Shown: in pieces, positions 33,682 through 42,005 of the stretch | Layout: each line of letters begins with the position of its first letter | Numbering within the stretch: the stretch's first letter is position 1 | DNA from: DASYML01 sp036399835 | GTDB lineage: Bacteria; Acidobacteriota; Blastocatellia; Pyrinomonadales; Pyrinomonadaceae | Length of the DNA: 64,000 nucleotides | NCBI GenBank assembly: GCA_036399835.1 | Contig: DASWMI010000214.1 | Span: forward strand, 1-64,000 | Direction of reading: 5' to 3' | Program-made: the position numbers and the translations under genes | The notes under the pieces: model-generated | The model's database searches: none | Told to the model about the DNA's origin: nothing | The model's input: the letters and a program-made list of their open reading frames with translations, nothing else

Positions 33682-34266
33682 ATGGATTTTCGTTTTCAGC
33701 TTGCTATTTACAACCGCGAAGGCGGCCCACGTCACATGCCCGTCGCGGACTACTTACAGGCACGCGCAGACGCTGCGATTTCATGGAAGCCCGACATGGA
33801 AGACTCGACCTTTATCTTCGAGCGCGAGGATGTCATCTATATCGCTCCCGATTGGAATCTGGGCCGTCTCGAATGGCTCTTGCCGCAGATGGAAGCGGCT
33901 GCCGCGCGTCTCGAAAGAGGAGAGATGGCGCTTATTCGCTCAGCCGTCATAGAAGGCTCTGAAGTCCCCTACATCTCTTTAGAACCTGCGGCGGAAGAGA
34001 TTTCCGTTTCGCTCTTTATCATCCCGGACGCGCGTCTCGAAAGAATCTTTCCGGCTGGTCCGTGGTCTGAGGAGAGCGCGTTGCTCTACGACTATTTTCA
34101 ACAGCACCGCGCGGCGATTCTCTATCGCATCACAGACCCTTACCTGCTCAGCCTCTTAGGACATGAATACTTCAGCGACGTGAAGGCCCCCGCGCAGCAG
34201 ATGATCGCCAGCCTGCGGCGAGAGGCTGAGGCCGGGCAGAAGCTCCTTGAACTGCTGGCGCAATAA
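33682..34266 (+). CDS. Unknown 194-aa protein, possible immunity partner of cargo 3
   Basis: Translation starts 11 bases after the cargo 3 stop with an excellent AAGAGGAG site, so the two are probably co-expressed. The product is acidic and helical (RLEWLLPQMEAAAARLERGE, EESALLYDYFQQHRAAILYR), soluble, with no signal peptide. No family was recognised. A small acidic gene immediately after a large toxin is the usual layout for polymorphic toxin immunity proteins, which supports the nuclease reading of cargo 3. It could instead be a cargo-loading chaperone. Confidence 0.65.
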   Translation: MDFRFQLAIYNREGGPRHMPVADYLQARADAAISWKPDMEDSTFIFEREDVIYIAPDWNLGRLEWLLPQMEAAAARLERGEMALIRSAVIEGSEVPYISLEPAAEEISVSLFIIPDARLERIFPAGPWSEESALLYDYFQQHRAAILYRITDPYLLSLLGHEYFSDVKAPAQQMIASLRREAEAGQKLLELLAQ

Positions 34267-34316
34267 AGGCGCGTGAGCAAGACACGGCTCTCTCACCGCA
34301 GGCGGAAGGCTTGAAG

Positions 34317-35681
34317 ATGGAAAACAGGCGCATCAAACGAAAAAAGAATGACGGCTCGACAGACAACGCGCGCCAGCGGCAGGACCATCCCTCGCAGTCC
34401 GCGGCGCTAACACAGCCGACACCCTTGCAGTCCGCGCCGCCAGCCGTTCGCCTCCCTCATTCAAGCTCTACGACGAAGGACGCGCAGGGCGGTTTGAAGA
34501 AACACGATGCCCTGTCAACGGAATCGAGCGAGACGACTTCTTCCGACAACGTGCCTGTGCTCGTCCAGCAAGTCTTACGCTCACCCGGTCAACCGCTCGA
34601 TTCAGAGGCGCGCACGCGGCTCGAATTAAGAACGGGCCACGACTTCGGCCATCTGCGCGTCCACACGGACGAGCAGGCGGCAGCCTCCGCTCGCGCGCTT
34701 GAGTCGCTGGCCTACACCGCCGGGTCTCATCTAGTCTTCGGCGAAGGCCAGTATGCGCCGCACACTGCCGAGGGAGACCGCCTGCTCGCGCATGAAGCCG
34801 CGCACGCCCTGCATCAAACGGAGGCAGGCTCTTCCCTCGCAGGCATCGCGCCGCCCGATTCGCTCGCAGAGCGGCGCGCGGACGAGTTCGCCGCCGCCGT
34901 GACAAACCCTGCGAGCGAACATGCTGGCCTTTCTCCAGAGCTTAACTTTCGTGATTGGGGAGCGGCCTGGCACATACACCCGCAGCGTATCGTGACCAAG
35001 GGCACTGTCGCGCACACGGGCGAAGTCGGAGCGCCCCCTGCGGGTCAGGCAGGCGCGCCCGTCGGCAAGGTTGAGGTGAGAACCGGGGAGGAGTTAGAAC
35101 AGGGTGGCAGGAAGCTGCCCAACCGCATCGCGCTGGAATATGGCGGCGCGCTGGCGGATGTCAGTAAATGGCTTCAGTTCGTCTGGTTTGAGCTGGTGGC
35201 GACGACGCCTAAAGGAGACAAGCGAGTTTCCGGCAATGTGCCAACCAGTAGCGGCAACAAACCCTTCACAACCGACCCGCGCAAGCCTGACTGGACTGTA
35301 GATTCCGGTAGCACGACTGACCCGTTCTACGAATCGGCTGCACGCAATATCAGGACATCAGGCGGGACGACCATCTTCGATGCACCCGGAGGAGCAAGCG
35401 CGACCCCGTTTGCCGATGATGCTTACGCTGCCAATCCGACGGCGACCGCCGTCACCTTCATCGCACACTTCGATTCATATCTGATCCAGAAAATGGTCGC
35501 GGCCTATCACGTCGCCTGGACCGCCACGACCAGCTTTACACGTCCGGGCGGGACGACGACCGCATCGGCCATCGTCTACAATGTCGGGGCTTCCGGCCCC
35601 GTCACGGCGCTGCCCGCGAATCTCAAAAAGATTCTGCAAACCAGCTACAGCAGTTATCCGGATGTCAAGAAAATACAATGA
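34317..35681 (+). CDS. DUF4157 cargo 4, short form with HEAAH
   Basis: The 454-residue protein has a basic disordered leader (MENRRIKRKKNDGS), lacks the QPGDxYEQEADR and cysteine-knuckle modules of the other three cargos, and goes directly to the DUF4157 core: LRSPGQPLDSEARTRLELRTG, HDFGHLRVHTDEQA, GQYAPHTAEGDRLLAHEAAHALHQ (HExxH at 159-163). The C-terminal ~270 residues are unrecognised; they include WHIHPQRIVTKGTVAHTGEVG and a Thr/Ala-rich beta region. ATG 34317 follows GGAAGG; an in-frame TTG at 34311 is less likely. The different leader suggests either a different loading route or loss of modules. Confidence 0.78.
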   Translation: MENRRIKRKKNDGSTDNARQRQDHPSQSAALTQPTPLQSAPPAVRLPHSSSTTKDAQGGLKKHDALSTESSETTSSDNVPVLVQQVLRSPGQPLDSEARTRLELRTGHDFGHLRVHTDEQAAASARALESLAYTAGSHLVFGEGQYAPHTAEGDRLLAHEAAHALHQTEAGSSLAGIAPPDSLAERRADEFAAAVTNPASEHAGLSPELNFRDWGAAWHIHPQRIVTKGTVAHTGEVGAPPAGQAGAPVGKVEVRTGEELEQGGRKLPNRIALEYGGALADVSKWLQFVWFELVATTPKGDKRVSGNVPTSSGNKPFTTDPRKPDWTVDSGSTTDPFYESAARNIRTSGGTTIFDAPGGASATPFADDAYAANPTATAVTFIAHFDSYLIQKMVAAYHVAWTATTSFTRPGGTTTASAIVYNVGASGPVTALPANLKKILQTSYSSYPDVKKIQ

Positions 35682-35687
35682 GCGCGA

Positions 35688-35751
35688 GTGGTCCAGTTTG
35701 AATTTGAAAGAGACGCTAAAGCGACCGACCCTGATTTTCAAACTGGTCCAC
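35688..35751. repeat. Palindromic repeat GTGGWCCAGTTTGAA, arms inverted
   Basis: Left arm GTGGTCCAGTTTGAA (35688-35702) and right arm TTCAAACTGGTCCAC (35737-35751) are inverse copies; the only mismatch is the central A/T of GGWCC. The loop is 34 bases. It lies just after the cargo 4 stop. A related, more decayed copy lies at 40060-40138. Confidence 0.75.
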
Positions 35752-35779
35752 CGCTCAAGCAGCGAAAAGATAAAATAGA

Positions 35780-36397
35780 ATGAGTGAGATGAGTGAAAAG
35801 ATATTGACGGGAACTCTCCTCAACCGCCGGAGCGATGAAGACCCTGCACGCGTCGTCGCGGTCGGACCGGACCAGACGATTCTCAGCGAGAGCCGCGTCG
35901 GCCCCGAAGGCGTTTGGTCTTTGCCCGTCGCAGGCTCTCTTGAATGGCTCGTCGCACAGACTGGCGGGAAGCAGTTGGTCTCCGCCGCAGTGCGGCCAGC
36001 AGAGCCTGCGAGGATTGCTCTGCCTGATTCCGTGCCGCTGGAATTTGAATTCGCGGGCGCAGAGGGCTTCGCGGCTCTCTGGTTGGATGCAGTGGAGCTG
36101 CAAGGTTTTCCAGATGAGCTGCTCTGGGTTTTACGAGCGCACACAGGCAATATTCTGGACCTGCATCAGGCAGAGCTACGGATTCCGGCAGAGGCCGTCA
36201 ATCTGGAAGTACAACCGGGCAGATACAGGCTCTCCGGCGGCAGGTTTTCAATCACGGATGAGCTTGTCAATACTAATCTCAGGCTGGCGAGCGCGCTGGA
36301 CCAGCGGACCGGAACAGTTTTCGAGAGCGAGCAGGGCGTGCTCGTGCTGGATATTTTTCAGCCGTCCGGCTATCTGTTAACCTTCGCTCCGGCCTAA
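35780..36397 (+). CDS. Unknown 205-aa protein closing the cargo island
   Basis: The product is acidic and rich in beta-strand patterns (KILTGTLLNRRSDEDPARVVAVG, YRLSGGRFSITDEL), with no signal peptide or known motif. An in-frame ATG at 35789 is an equally plausible start. It is the last gene before the glycosyltransferase set and is separated from cargo 4 by the palindromic repeat. A role in cargo handling is only suggested by position. Confidence 0.6.
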   Translation: MSEMSEKILTGTLLNRRSDEDPARVVAVGPDQTILSESRVGPEGVWSLPVAGSLEWLVAQTGGKQLVSAAVRPAEPARIALPDSVPLEFEFAGAEGFAALWLDAVELQGFPDELLWVLRAHTGNILDLHQAELRIPAEAVNLEVQPGRYRLSGGRFSITDELVNTNLRLASALDQRTGTVFESEQGVLVLDIFQPSGYLLTFAPA

Positions 36398-36458
36398 ATA
36401 CCTGACGCGCGCCGCAATCTTTTTCCGAATCACGCTGAGGGCTTACGGGAATTCTTCG

Positions 36459-38720
36459 ATGACGGCTCAAGACCTCAAACAACCTCTTGTCTCCTGCATC
36501 ATGCCGACTCACAACCGGCGCGGCTTCGTCGCACAATCGCTTGAATATTTTTTGCGGCAGGATTACGAAGCCAAAGAGCTAATCATCGTTGACGACGGGA
36601 CGGACGCAATCGAAGATTTGATTCCCGCGCATGAGCGCATACGCTACCTTCGTTTGAACGAGCGGCTGACGGTCGGCGCTAAACGCAATCTGGCCTGCGA
36701 GCAGGCGCGCGGCTCGCTCATCGCACACTGGGATGATGACGACTGGCAAGCCTCTCATCGTCTGCGCTACCAGGTCGAAGCACTGCTCGGCGCGGGCGCG
36801 GATGTGTGCGGCATCAATTCTCTCTTCTTCTACGATGTGCGGCACGGGCGAGCCTGGCAGTATGTTTATCCGGCCAATAAGAAGCTCTGGCTGTCGGGTA
36901 GTTCTCTCTGCTATACGCGCAGCTTCTGGTCCATTAATCGCTTTGCAGAGATCAACGTCGGCGAGGATGCGCGCTTTGTCTGGAACGGTCGGCCCGAACG
37001 TATGACCGTCCTCCCCGATTCCTCCTTTCACGTCGGCATCATTCACCAGCACAACGTCAGCCCCAAGCAGACGGGCGGAAGCTACTGGAAGCCGATTCCG
37101 GCTGAGCAGGTCCAGAGCCTGATTGGTCCAGACCTGGCCTTTTATCATCCGGAGCATGCGCGGGCCGTTGAGAGCGCGCCGCGTTTAGAGGTCCACAGTG
37201 CGGCGGCAGCAATAGAAGTCTCGCAGCCCTTGCGCAATGTTTATGCCTGCCTGGTCCACGAGAGCCAGGAGTGCATTGTGGACCTCGTGCGCAATCTGCG
37301 TTATCACGACCCGGCCTCAACCATCCTGCTCTACAACGGCGGCAATAACCCTGCGTTGCTCAATCATCATTTTCCGTTCGAGAAGTATGGCGCTGTGCTG
37401 CATCCTGCTCCGCGCCCTATGCGCTGGGGCTGGCTCCACGACTTTGCGCTCGACTGTATGCAGTTCGCGCTCGACAACATCTGCTTCGATACCCTGACCA
37501 TAGTGGACTCGGACCAGCTCGGAGTGCGCGGAGGCTATTCGTCATATCTCGCGCGCCAGCTCACAGACCGCGCGAATGTAGGGCTGCTCGGCAATTCGCC
37601 CGCGCGCCAGCCGCAGAGCACGAGGATTGCGCCCGCCGCGCAGGCCTGGCGCGAGTTCGAGCTATGGCGGCCCTTCCTGCAACGCTTTCAGGACGGAGAG
37701 AGCAAGTATGTTCACTGGACCTTTTGGCCTTCGACAGTCTTTAGCGCGTCGGCTGCGCGCGAGTTGGTGCGGCTCTTCGCAGCCGACGCGCAGTTACGTG
37801 AGATTATGGAGCGCAGTAAAATCTGGGCCACAGAAGAAATCATCCTGCCGACGCTTGTCTCCCTACTCGGCTACGAGGTGGCGGCCAATCCCTGCGCCTA
37901 CGATTACGTCAAATATCGCACGCGCTATTCTGTCGGCCAGCTCGAAACGGCGCTCGCCAGGCCGGACATCTTCTGGGTTCACCCCATCGCGCGCAACTAC
38001 GGCGACCCGCTGCGCAAGCATCTACGCGCGCGCTTTAATCATTACCAGCAATCGCTCGGCTCTCAAGCGGAAGCGCCGCCAGAAAACTGCGAAGAGCTTT
38101 TACTGACCCACCCTATCCTGGCCGAGATGAAGAAGATTGAAGGCTGGCTCGAAGATGTTGAAGCGGACCTGCTGATTGCCGTTGCGGCTCGCGCGCTCAA
38201 GGCTTTCCCGCAACCGCAGACGATTGTCGAAGTCGGCAGCTACATGGGACGCGCTACCGTCGTGCTCGGGCGCGTGGCGCGTGTGCTCTCACAGGCAGCC
38301 CGAATTTATTCCATTGACCGGCATGATGGAAAGATCGGGGCGCTGGACCAGGGACTGGAGACACGCGCGCCGACACTGGACCGTTTCCGGCGCAACCTGG
38401 CCGCCGCCGGACTGGCAGAGATGGTCGAGGTCATACAGAAATCTTCTTATGAAGTTGATTGGGATCAGGATATACACCTGCTGTTGATTGACGGGCTGCA
38501 CGATTACGCCAACGTCGCGCGCGACTTCTTTCATTTCGAGCGATGGGTCTTGCCCGGAGGCTTCGTCGCCTTTCACGATTACGCCTCGTACTATCCGGGC
38601 GTGCAGTCCTTCGTCAACGAGATTCTGAGCGCGGGCCAGTACCGGCAGGTGCGCCTCGCAGGCAGCATGATGGTCCTGCAAAAACTTCCCGCTGCGCCCG
38701 CTCTGCCTGAGGAGGCTTGA
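36459..38720 (+). CDS. Three-domain enzyme: GT2 glycosyltransferase, second GT-like domain, SAM methyltransferase
   Basis: The 753-residue protein opens with a family-2 glycosyltransferase (PLVSCIMPTHNRRGFVAQSLE, LIIVDDGTD, then HWDDDDW near residue 92). The middle (about 245-540) looks like a second transferase fold (FDTLTIVDSDQLGVRGGYS, KYVHWTFWPSTVFSASAAREL). The C-terminal ~190 residues are a class I SAM methyltransferase: motif I IVEVGSYMGRATVVLG (~589), then IYSIDRHDG and LLLIDGLHDYANVARDF, the Methyltransf_24 pattern. It forms a run with two more sugar/methyl transfer genes. Its acceptor is unknown. Confidence 0.82.
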   Translation: MTAQDLKQPLVSCIMPTHNRRGFVAQSLEYFLRQDYEAKELIIVDDGTDAIEDLIPAHERIRYLRLNERLTVGAKRNLACEQARGSLIAHWDDDDWQASHRLRYQVEALLGAGADVCGINSLFFYDVRHGRAWQYVYPANKKLWLSGSSLCYTRSFWSINRFAEINVGEDARFVWNGRPERMTVLPDSSFHVGIIHQHNVSPKQTGGSYWKPIPAEQVQSLIGPDLAFYHPEHARAVESAPRLEVHSAAAAIEVSQPLRNVYACLVHESQECIVDLVRNLRYHDPASTILLYNGGNNPALLNHHFPFEKYGAVLHPAPRPMRWGWLHDFALDCMQFALDNICFDTLTIVDSDQLGVRGGYSSYLARQLTDRANVGLLGNSPARQPQSTRIAPAAQAWREFELWRPFLQRFQDGESKYVHWTFWPSTVFSASAARELVRLFAADAQLREIMERSKIWATEEIILPTLVSLLGYEVAANPCAYDYVKYRTRYSVGQLETALARPDIFWVHPIARNYGDPLRKHLRARFNHYQQSLGSQAEAPPENCEELLLTHPILAEMKKIEGWLEDVEADLLIAVAARALKAFPQPQTIVEVGSYMGRATVVLGRVARVLSQAARIYSIDRHDGKIGALDQGLETRAPTLDRFRRNLAAAGLAEMVEVIQKSSYEVDWDQDIHLLLIDGLHDYANVARDFFHFERWVLPGGFVAFHDYASYYPGVQSFVNEILSAGQYRQVRLAGSMMVLQKLPAAPALPEEA

Positions 38721-38739
38721 GGATAAAAGGACAGCCATC

Positions 38740-39471
38740 ATGAACCGCACCATCTGGTTATACTGGGAAGGCCCGCAGCCGCCTTACATCGCGCTCTGTT
38801 ATCGCACCGTCCTCAAGCATAACGAGCAGGTCAGGATGCTGGACCGGAGCGGCTTTGAAGAGCTGTTTAAAAGCGACCGCGATATAGATATTGACAGGCT
38901 CGCGCTAAATCATAAGTCCGACTTTATACGCGCTTACCTGCTCAAGCATTACGGCGGGCTTTACGTTGACGCGGATTGCCTGGTCCTGCGCAGCCTCAGG
39001 CCCGTGCTTGAGCTAGCGGAAGAGCGCGGCTTTGTCGGCTACCGCGAGCCGCAGGGTTACATGAGCTGCAACTTTATGGCTTCGGTCGCGGGCGGCGCGG
39101 TCATCTCAGAGCATTACGCGAGGGTCTGCCAGACGCTGCGCAGCCAGAGCGCGCTCGAATGGCTAGACCTGGCTTCGACTCCGATGGAGCAGACTATCGC
39201 GGCCCACCCGTCCGAAAGTCTGATCCTCCCGACGGACTGCGTGATGCCGGTCAACTGGTCCGAGAGCGAGCAGTTCTGCGTCATGCGCGCGGACGAGGAG
39301 CATGAGCAATTCTTGCGCGGCGAAGCCTATTGCTACATGCTCTCGAACCATACCATCAAGTCGCGGCTGCAAACACGGATTCTCTGCTACATGCCTGAGG
39401 CGGACCTGCTCGGCAGCCGCTATTTCATCTCTTTTCTCTTCCGCAAGTCTTTACTCAACGGAGGCCAATGA
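38740..39471 (+). CDS. Glycosyltransferase with DXD sugar-binding motif (Gly_transf_sug type)
   Basis: The 243-residue protein matches the OCH1/capsular polysaccharide transferase pattern: TIWLYWEGPQPPYIALCYRTVLKHN, then KSDFIRAYLLKHYGGLYVDADCLVLRSL, where DAD is the DXD metal/sugar-nucleotide site. It starts 20 bases after the fused enzyme and its stop overlaps the next start (ATGA), so the three genes act together, presumably building a methylated glycan. Cytoplasmic or membrane-peripheral; no signal peptide. Confidence 0.85.
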   Translation: MNRTIWLYWEGPQPPYIALCYRTVLKHNEQVRMLDRSGFEELFKSDRDIDIDRLALNHKSDFIRAYLLKHYGGLYVDADCLVLRSLRPVLELAEERGFVGYREPQGYMSCNFMASVAGGAVISEHYARVCQTLRSQSALEWLDLASTPMEQTIAAHPSESLILPTDCVMPVNWSESEQFCVMRADEEHEQFLRGEAYCYMLSNHTIKSRLQTRILCYMPEADLLGSRYFISFLFRKSLLNGGQ

Positions 39472-40022
39472 AAATGTATTCGACACCCGAGCATCTTGGC
39501 GGGCACGAAGACCTGACGCAGTTTGATGAAGGCGCGCTCGATTACCTGGTCGCGCGTTTTCAGGTGAAGAATATGGTGGACATCGGATGCGGGCCGGGCG
39601 GGATGGTCTACTACGCGCGCTCGAAAGGCATCAAGGCCGTCGGCGTTGACGGTGACCCTCGGATGGCGCGCGATTCCCCCGTCATTATCGAGCACGACTA
39701 CACGCGCAAGCCGCTCTACCTCGGAGAATTCGATCTAGGCTGGGCCGTCGAATTTTTAGAGCACGTCGAAGAAGAGTACATCCCGAATTTCATGGAGACC
39801 TTTCTTTGCTGTAAGCATGTTTTCGTCACGGCGGCGATTCCGGGCCAGCCCGGTTATCATCACGTCAACTGCCAGTGGGGCGATTACTGGATAGAGAAAT
39901 TTACCACCGCGGGGTTCACCTTTGACGAGGAAGCGACCGCAGGGGTGCGTGCGCACTCGACCATGTGGAGCCGCTTTACGCAGAACACGGGCATGGTCTT
40001 TAACCGCAACTCGGACCGTTGA
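39468..40022 (+). CDS. Small SAM-dependent methyltransferase
   Basis: The 184-residue protein has class I methyltransferase motif I (NMVDIGCGPGGMVYYAR) and motif II-like AVGVDGDPRM, then YLGEFDLGWAVEFLEHVEEEYIPNFM typical of the Methyltransf_11 group. The start overlaps the previous stop by four bases; a second ATG at 39474 is possible. Probably modifies the glycan made by the preceding enzymes. Confidence 0.85.
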   Translation: MKMYSTPEHLGGHEDLTQFDEGALDYLVARFQVKNMVDIGCGPGGMVYYARSKGIKAVGVDGDPRMARDSPVIIEHDYTRKPLYLGEFDLGWAVEFLEHVEEEYIPNFMETFLCCKHVFVTAAIPGQPGYHHVNCQWGDYWIEKFTTAGFTFDEEATAGVRAHSTMWSRFTQNTGMVFNRNSDR

Positions 40023-40059
40023 CAGAATCCTCTTCGATGAGAGCTGACGGATTGAGCCG

Positions 40060-40138
40060 TGGACCAGTTTGGATTTGAGGGAAGACCGCTCTGAATCTCA
40101 ATCCCTTTCGCCTTCAATCTCAAATTGAACTGCAACCT
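40060..40138. repeat. Second, decayed copy of the GTGGWCCAGTTTGRATTTG repeat
   Basis: GTGGACCAGTTTGGATTTG opens the element and a weaker inverse copy (TCAAATTGAACTGCAAC) closes it, in the gap after the methyltransferase gene. It matches the element at 35688-35751, so this is a dispersed intergenic family, not a unique terminator. Confidence 0.6.
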
Positions 40139-40214
40139 CACTCTGGACTACGCTCTTGAAGAGACTTAAAATCGTTGCTCCTTCAGACGAGCCGGAAAAA
40201 TCTAACGGAGAGCC

Positions 40215-41288
40215 ATGATGTTGAGAGCTGTACTTGTGCTATTGACTGCTGCCGTCTGCCTTTCTCTGCTCGCGTCGGCTTCAGGCTTCATCACTGGTCC
40301 ACTCGAAGCAAATGCTCACGCGCTCTTTCAGGGCAGCGGAAATTCAATCAGCGGCCACGTCTTCGGTGATGAGAGACGCGCAGCCTCTGAGGTCAACGTA
40401 GAACTGCTGGACGACCTCAACCGGACCGTCGCGCGAACCCGTACAGATAGCTCCGGTCGCTTCCTCTTCAACCGTCTACAGGCGGGCAGATACAGAGTCC
40501 GCGTGATGCCTTATAAAAGCGGTTTCGCAGAGCAGACGCAGGAGGTGGAGATTACGAATATCCCTCAAAGGCTGCCCAACGGCGGCGTCAGGATGAGTGG
40601 CATCGAGAATGTGCAACTCGATTTTTATCTCAAGGCAAGGGCTGAAGGACGCGCACGCGCGGCGAGTGGTCCGGCGGGCACGGTCTTCGTCCAGGACGTT
40701 CCAGTAGAGGCTAGAAAAATTTATGAGAGGGCCGTCGCGGACCTGCTCGGAGGGAAAGCGGAAGCGGGGCTAAACGGATTGCGGAAGGCTGTTGAAATCT
40801 TTCCAGCCTACTTCGAGGCGCTTGAGCAACTGGGCAACGAGCACATCAAGCGAGAGCAATACGAGGCAGCCTATCTAGAGCTGAGCCGTGCGCTCGAAGT
40901 CAACCCGCGCAGCCCTTCGGCGCGCTATGCTCTTGGCTATGCGCTCTACGGCCTCAAACGTCCGACGGAAGCCGCAGAGGCTCTGCGTCGCGCCGTCTCG
41001 CTCAATCCTGCTCTGGTCAACGCGCAGCTTCTGCTCGGAAGCCTGCTGCGCCAGTCCGGCAACTACGAAGAGGCTGAACAGCACCTCAAGCGCGCTAAAG
41101 AGCTGAGCAAAACGAGCGTCCCGGAAATCCACTGGCAACTGGCGCTGCTCTACGGCAACAATCTCAAACGCTATCGAGAGGCCGCGGACGAGCTGGAACT
41201 TTTTCTCAAGGCACAGCCCGACAGCCGCGACATAGAAGGAATCAAAAAGCTCATCAAACACTTTCGGGAAAAGGCCGCCAAAGGCTGA
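40215..41288 (+). CDS. Secreted TPR protein with carboxypeptidase-regulatory-like domain
   Basis: The 357-residue product has a signal peptide (MMLRAVLVLLTAAVCLSLLASASG), a CarboxypepD_reg/Cna-B-like sandwich (SISGHVFGDERRAASEVNVELLDD ... GRFLFNRLQAGRYRVRVMPY), then tetratricopeptide repeats from about residue 175 (AYLELSRALEVNPRSPSARYALGYAL; AAEALRRAVSLNPALVNAQLLLGSLL; EEAEQHLKRAKEL). The combination is common in Acidobacteriota and probably serves envelope protein interactions. GGAG precedes the ATG by six bases. Confidence 0.85.
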   Translation: MMLRAVLVLLTAAVCLSLLASASGFITGPLEANAHALFQGSGNSISGHVFGDERRAASEVNVELLDDLNRTVARTRTDSSGRFLFNRLQAGRYRVRVMPYKSGFAEQTQEVEITNIPQRLPNGGVRMSGIENVQLDFYLKARAEGRARAASGPAGTVFVQDVPVEARKIYERAVADLLGGKAEAGLNGLRKAVEIFPAYFEALEQLGNEHIKREQYEAAYLELSRALEVNPRSPSARYALGYALYGLKRPTEAAEALRRAVSLNPALVNAQLLLGSLLRQSGNYEEAEQHLKRAKELSKTSVPEIHWQLALLYGNNLKRYREAADELELFLKAQPDSRDIEGIKKLIKHFREKAAKG

Positions 41289-41358
41289 GCCTGACAAACT
41301 CTTCCGCCTTCACGTGTCAAACTCTCAAGGCTTCAGATGCGAGCCTTTGCGACCCTTT

Positions 41359-41384
41359 GTGGTCCAATTTTCTTTGGCTTCCAC
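41359..41384. terminator. Imperfect hairpin between convergent genes
   Basis: GTGGTCCAA and TTGGCTTCCAC pair around TTTTCT in the gap between the TPR gene (+) and the next gene (-). It is a candidate bidirectional terminator and again contains TGGTCCA. Confidence 0.4.
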
Positions 41385-41412
41385 GTCCTCTGATTTTTCG
41401 AGAACGCGGGTC

Positions 41413-41958
41413 TTACTGGTCCGGGCGATAAGGCTTGCCGTAAAGCTCCTGATAGACCCAGCCGAGGACTCGGATTTCCGCCGTGCAGAGCGATTCGAGC
41501 CAGCAGGAGAAGAGGAATTTCTGGCGACCGCTGCGCGTCGGAATCTTTTCCGCTTCTTTGAGCGCGGATGATTCCTTGAGCTTGAGCTGGTAGGCTTCGG
41601 CAATCTGCTCGTTGGACTGCGAGGCATCCTCCAGTGCAGCCAGAAGCTGCGAGAGCCAATCATGAAGCAGCCGCTCGCTGTCATGCTCGGCGAGCGCCTG
41701 CATGATGCCGATGGCAAGACGATCCTCTGCGTGCTCGAAGAGATAGACATCCTCATTCTCAAGACGACTCTCTTGCTGCTTCCACTGAAAAATCTCTTCG
41801 ACGTTCGGGTGCCTGATGACGGCCACGCGCGGGTCGTAATCGAGAAACCATTGAATCAGGTTTGCCAGCGAGCCGACGATAATATCTCCGCCCGCATCGC
41901 GCTCAAGCGGCGGCGGCATGTGCGCCCCCGTCCCTTTATCAAGATGTTCGTCCTGCAT
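41413..41958 (-). CDS. Unknown 181-aa protein
   Basis: No family was recognised. The protein is acidic, helix-rich and cytoplasmic (ANLIQWFLDYDPRVAVIRHPNVEEIFQWKQQ; RLAIGIMQALAEHDSERLLHDWLSQLLAALEDASQS). It lies 47 bases downstream (in its own direction) of the broken asparaginase and ends facing the TPR gene. The start at 41958 is the first ATG of the frame. Confidence 0.6.
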   Translation of the reverse strand: MQDEHLDKGTGAHMPPPLERDAGGDIIVGSLANLIQWFLDYDPRVAVIRHPNVEEIFQWKQQESRLENEDVYLFEHAEDRLAIGIMQALAEHDSERLLHDWLSQLLAALEDASQSNEQIAEAYQLKLKESSALKEAEKIPTRSGRQKFLFSCWLESLCTAEIRVLGWVYQELYGKPYRPDQ

Positions 41959-42005
41959 GGCTCTCTCGCTCTATCCCTGTTTCAACTTGAAAATTCGGCG
42001 CGGCT

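Noticed and set aside
22265..35681. HExxH in DUF4157 cores as proof of four active proteases
   Set aside because: The motif is part of the family leader and occurs in all four; the activity of the core is not established from sequence, so I did not call the cargos metalloproteases on that basis.
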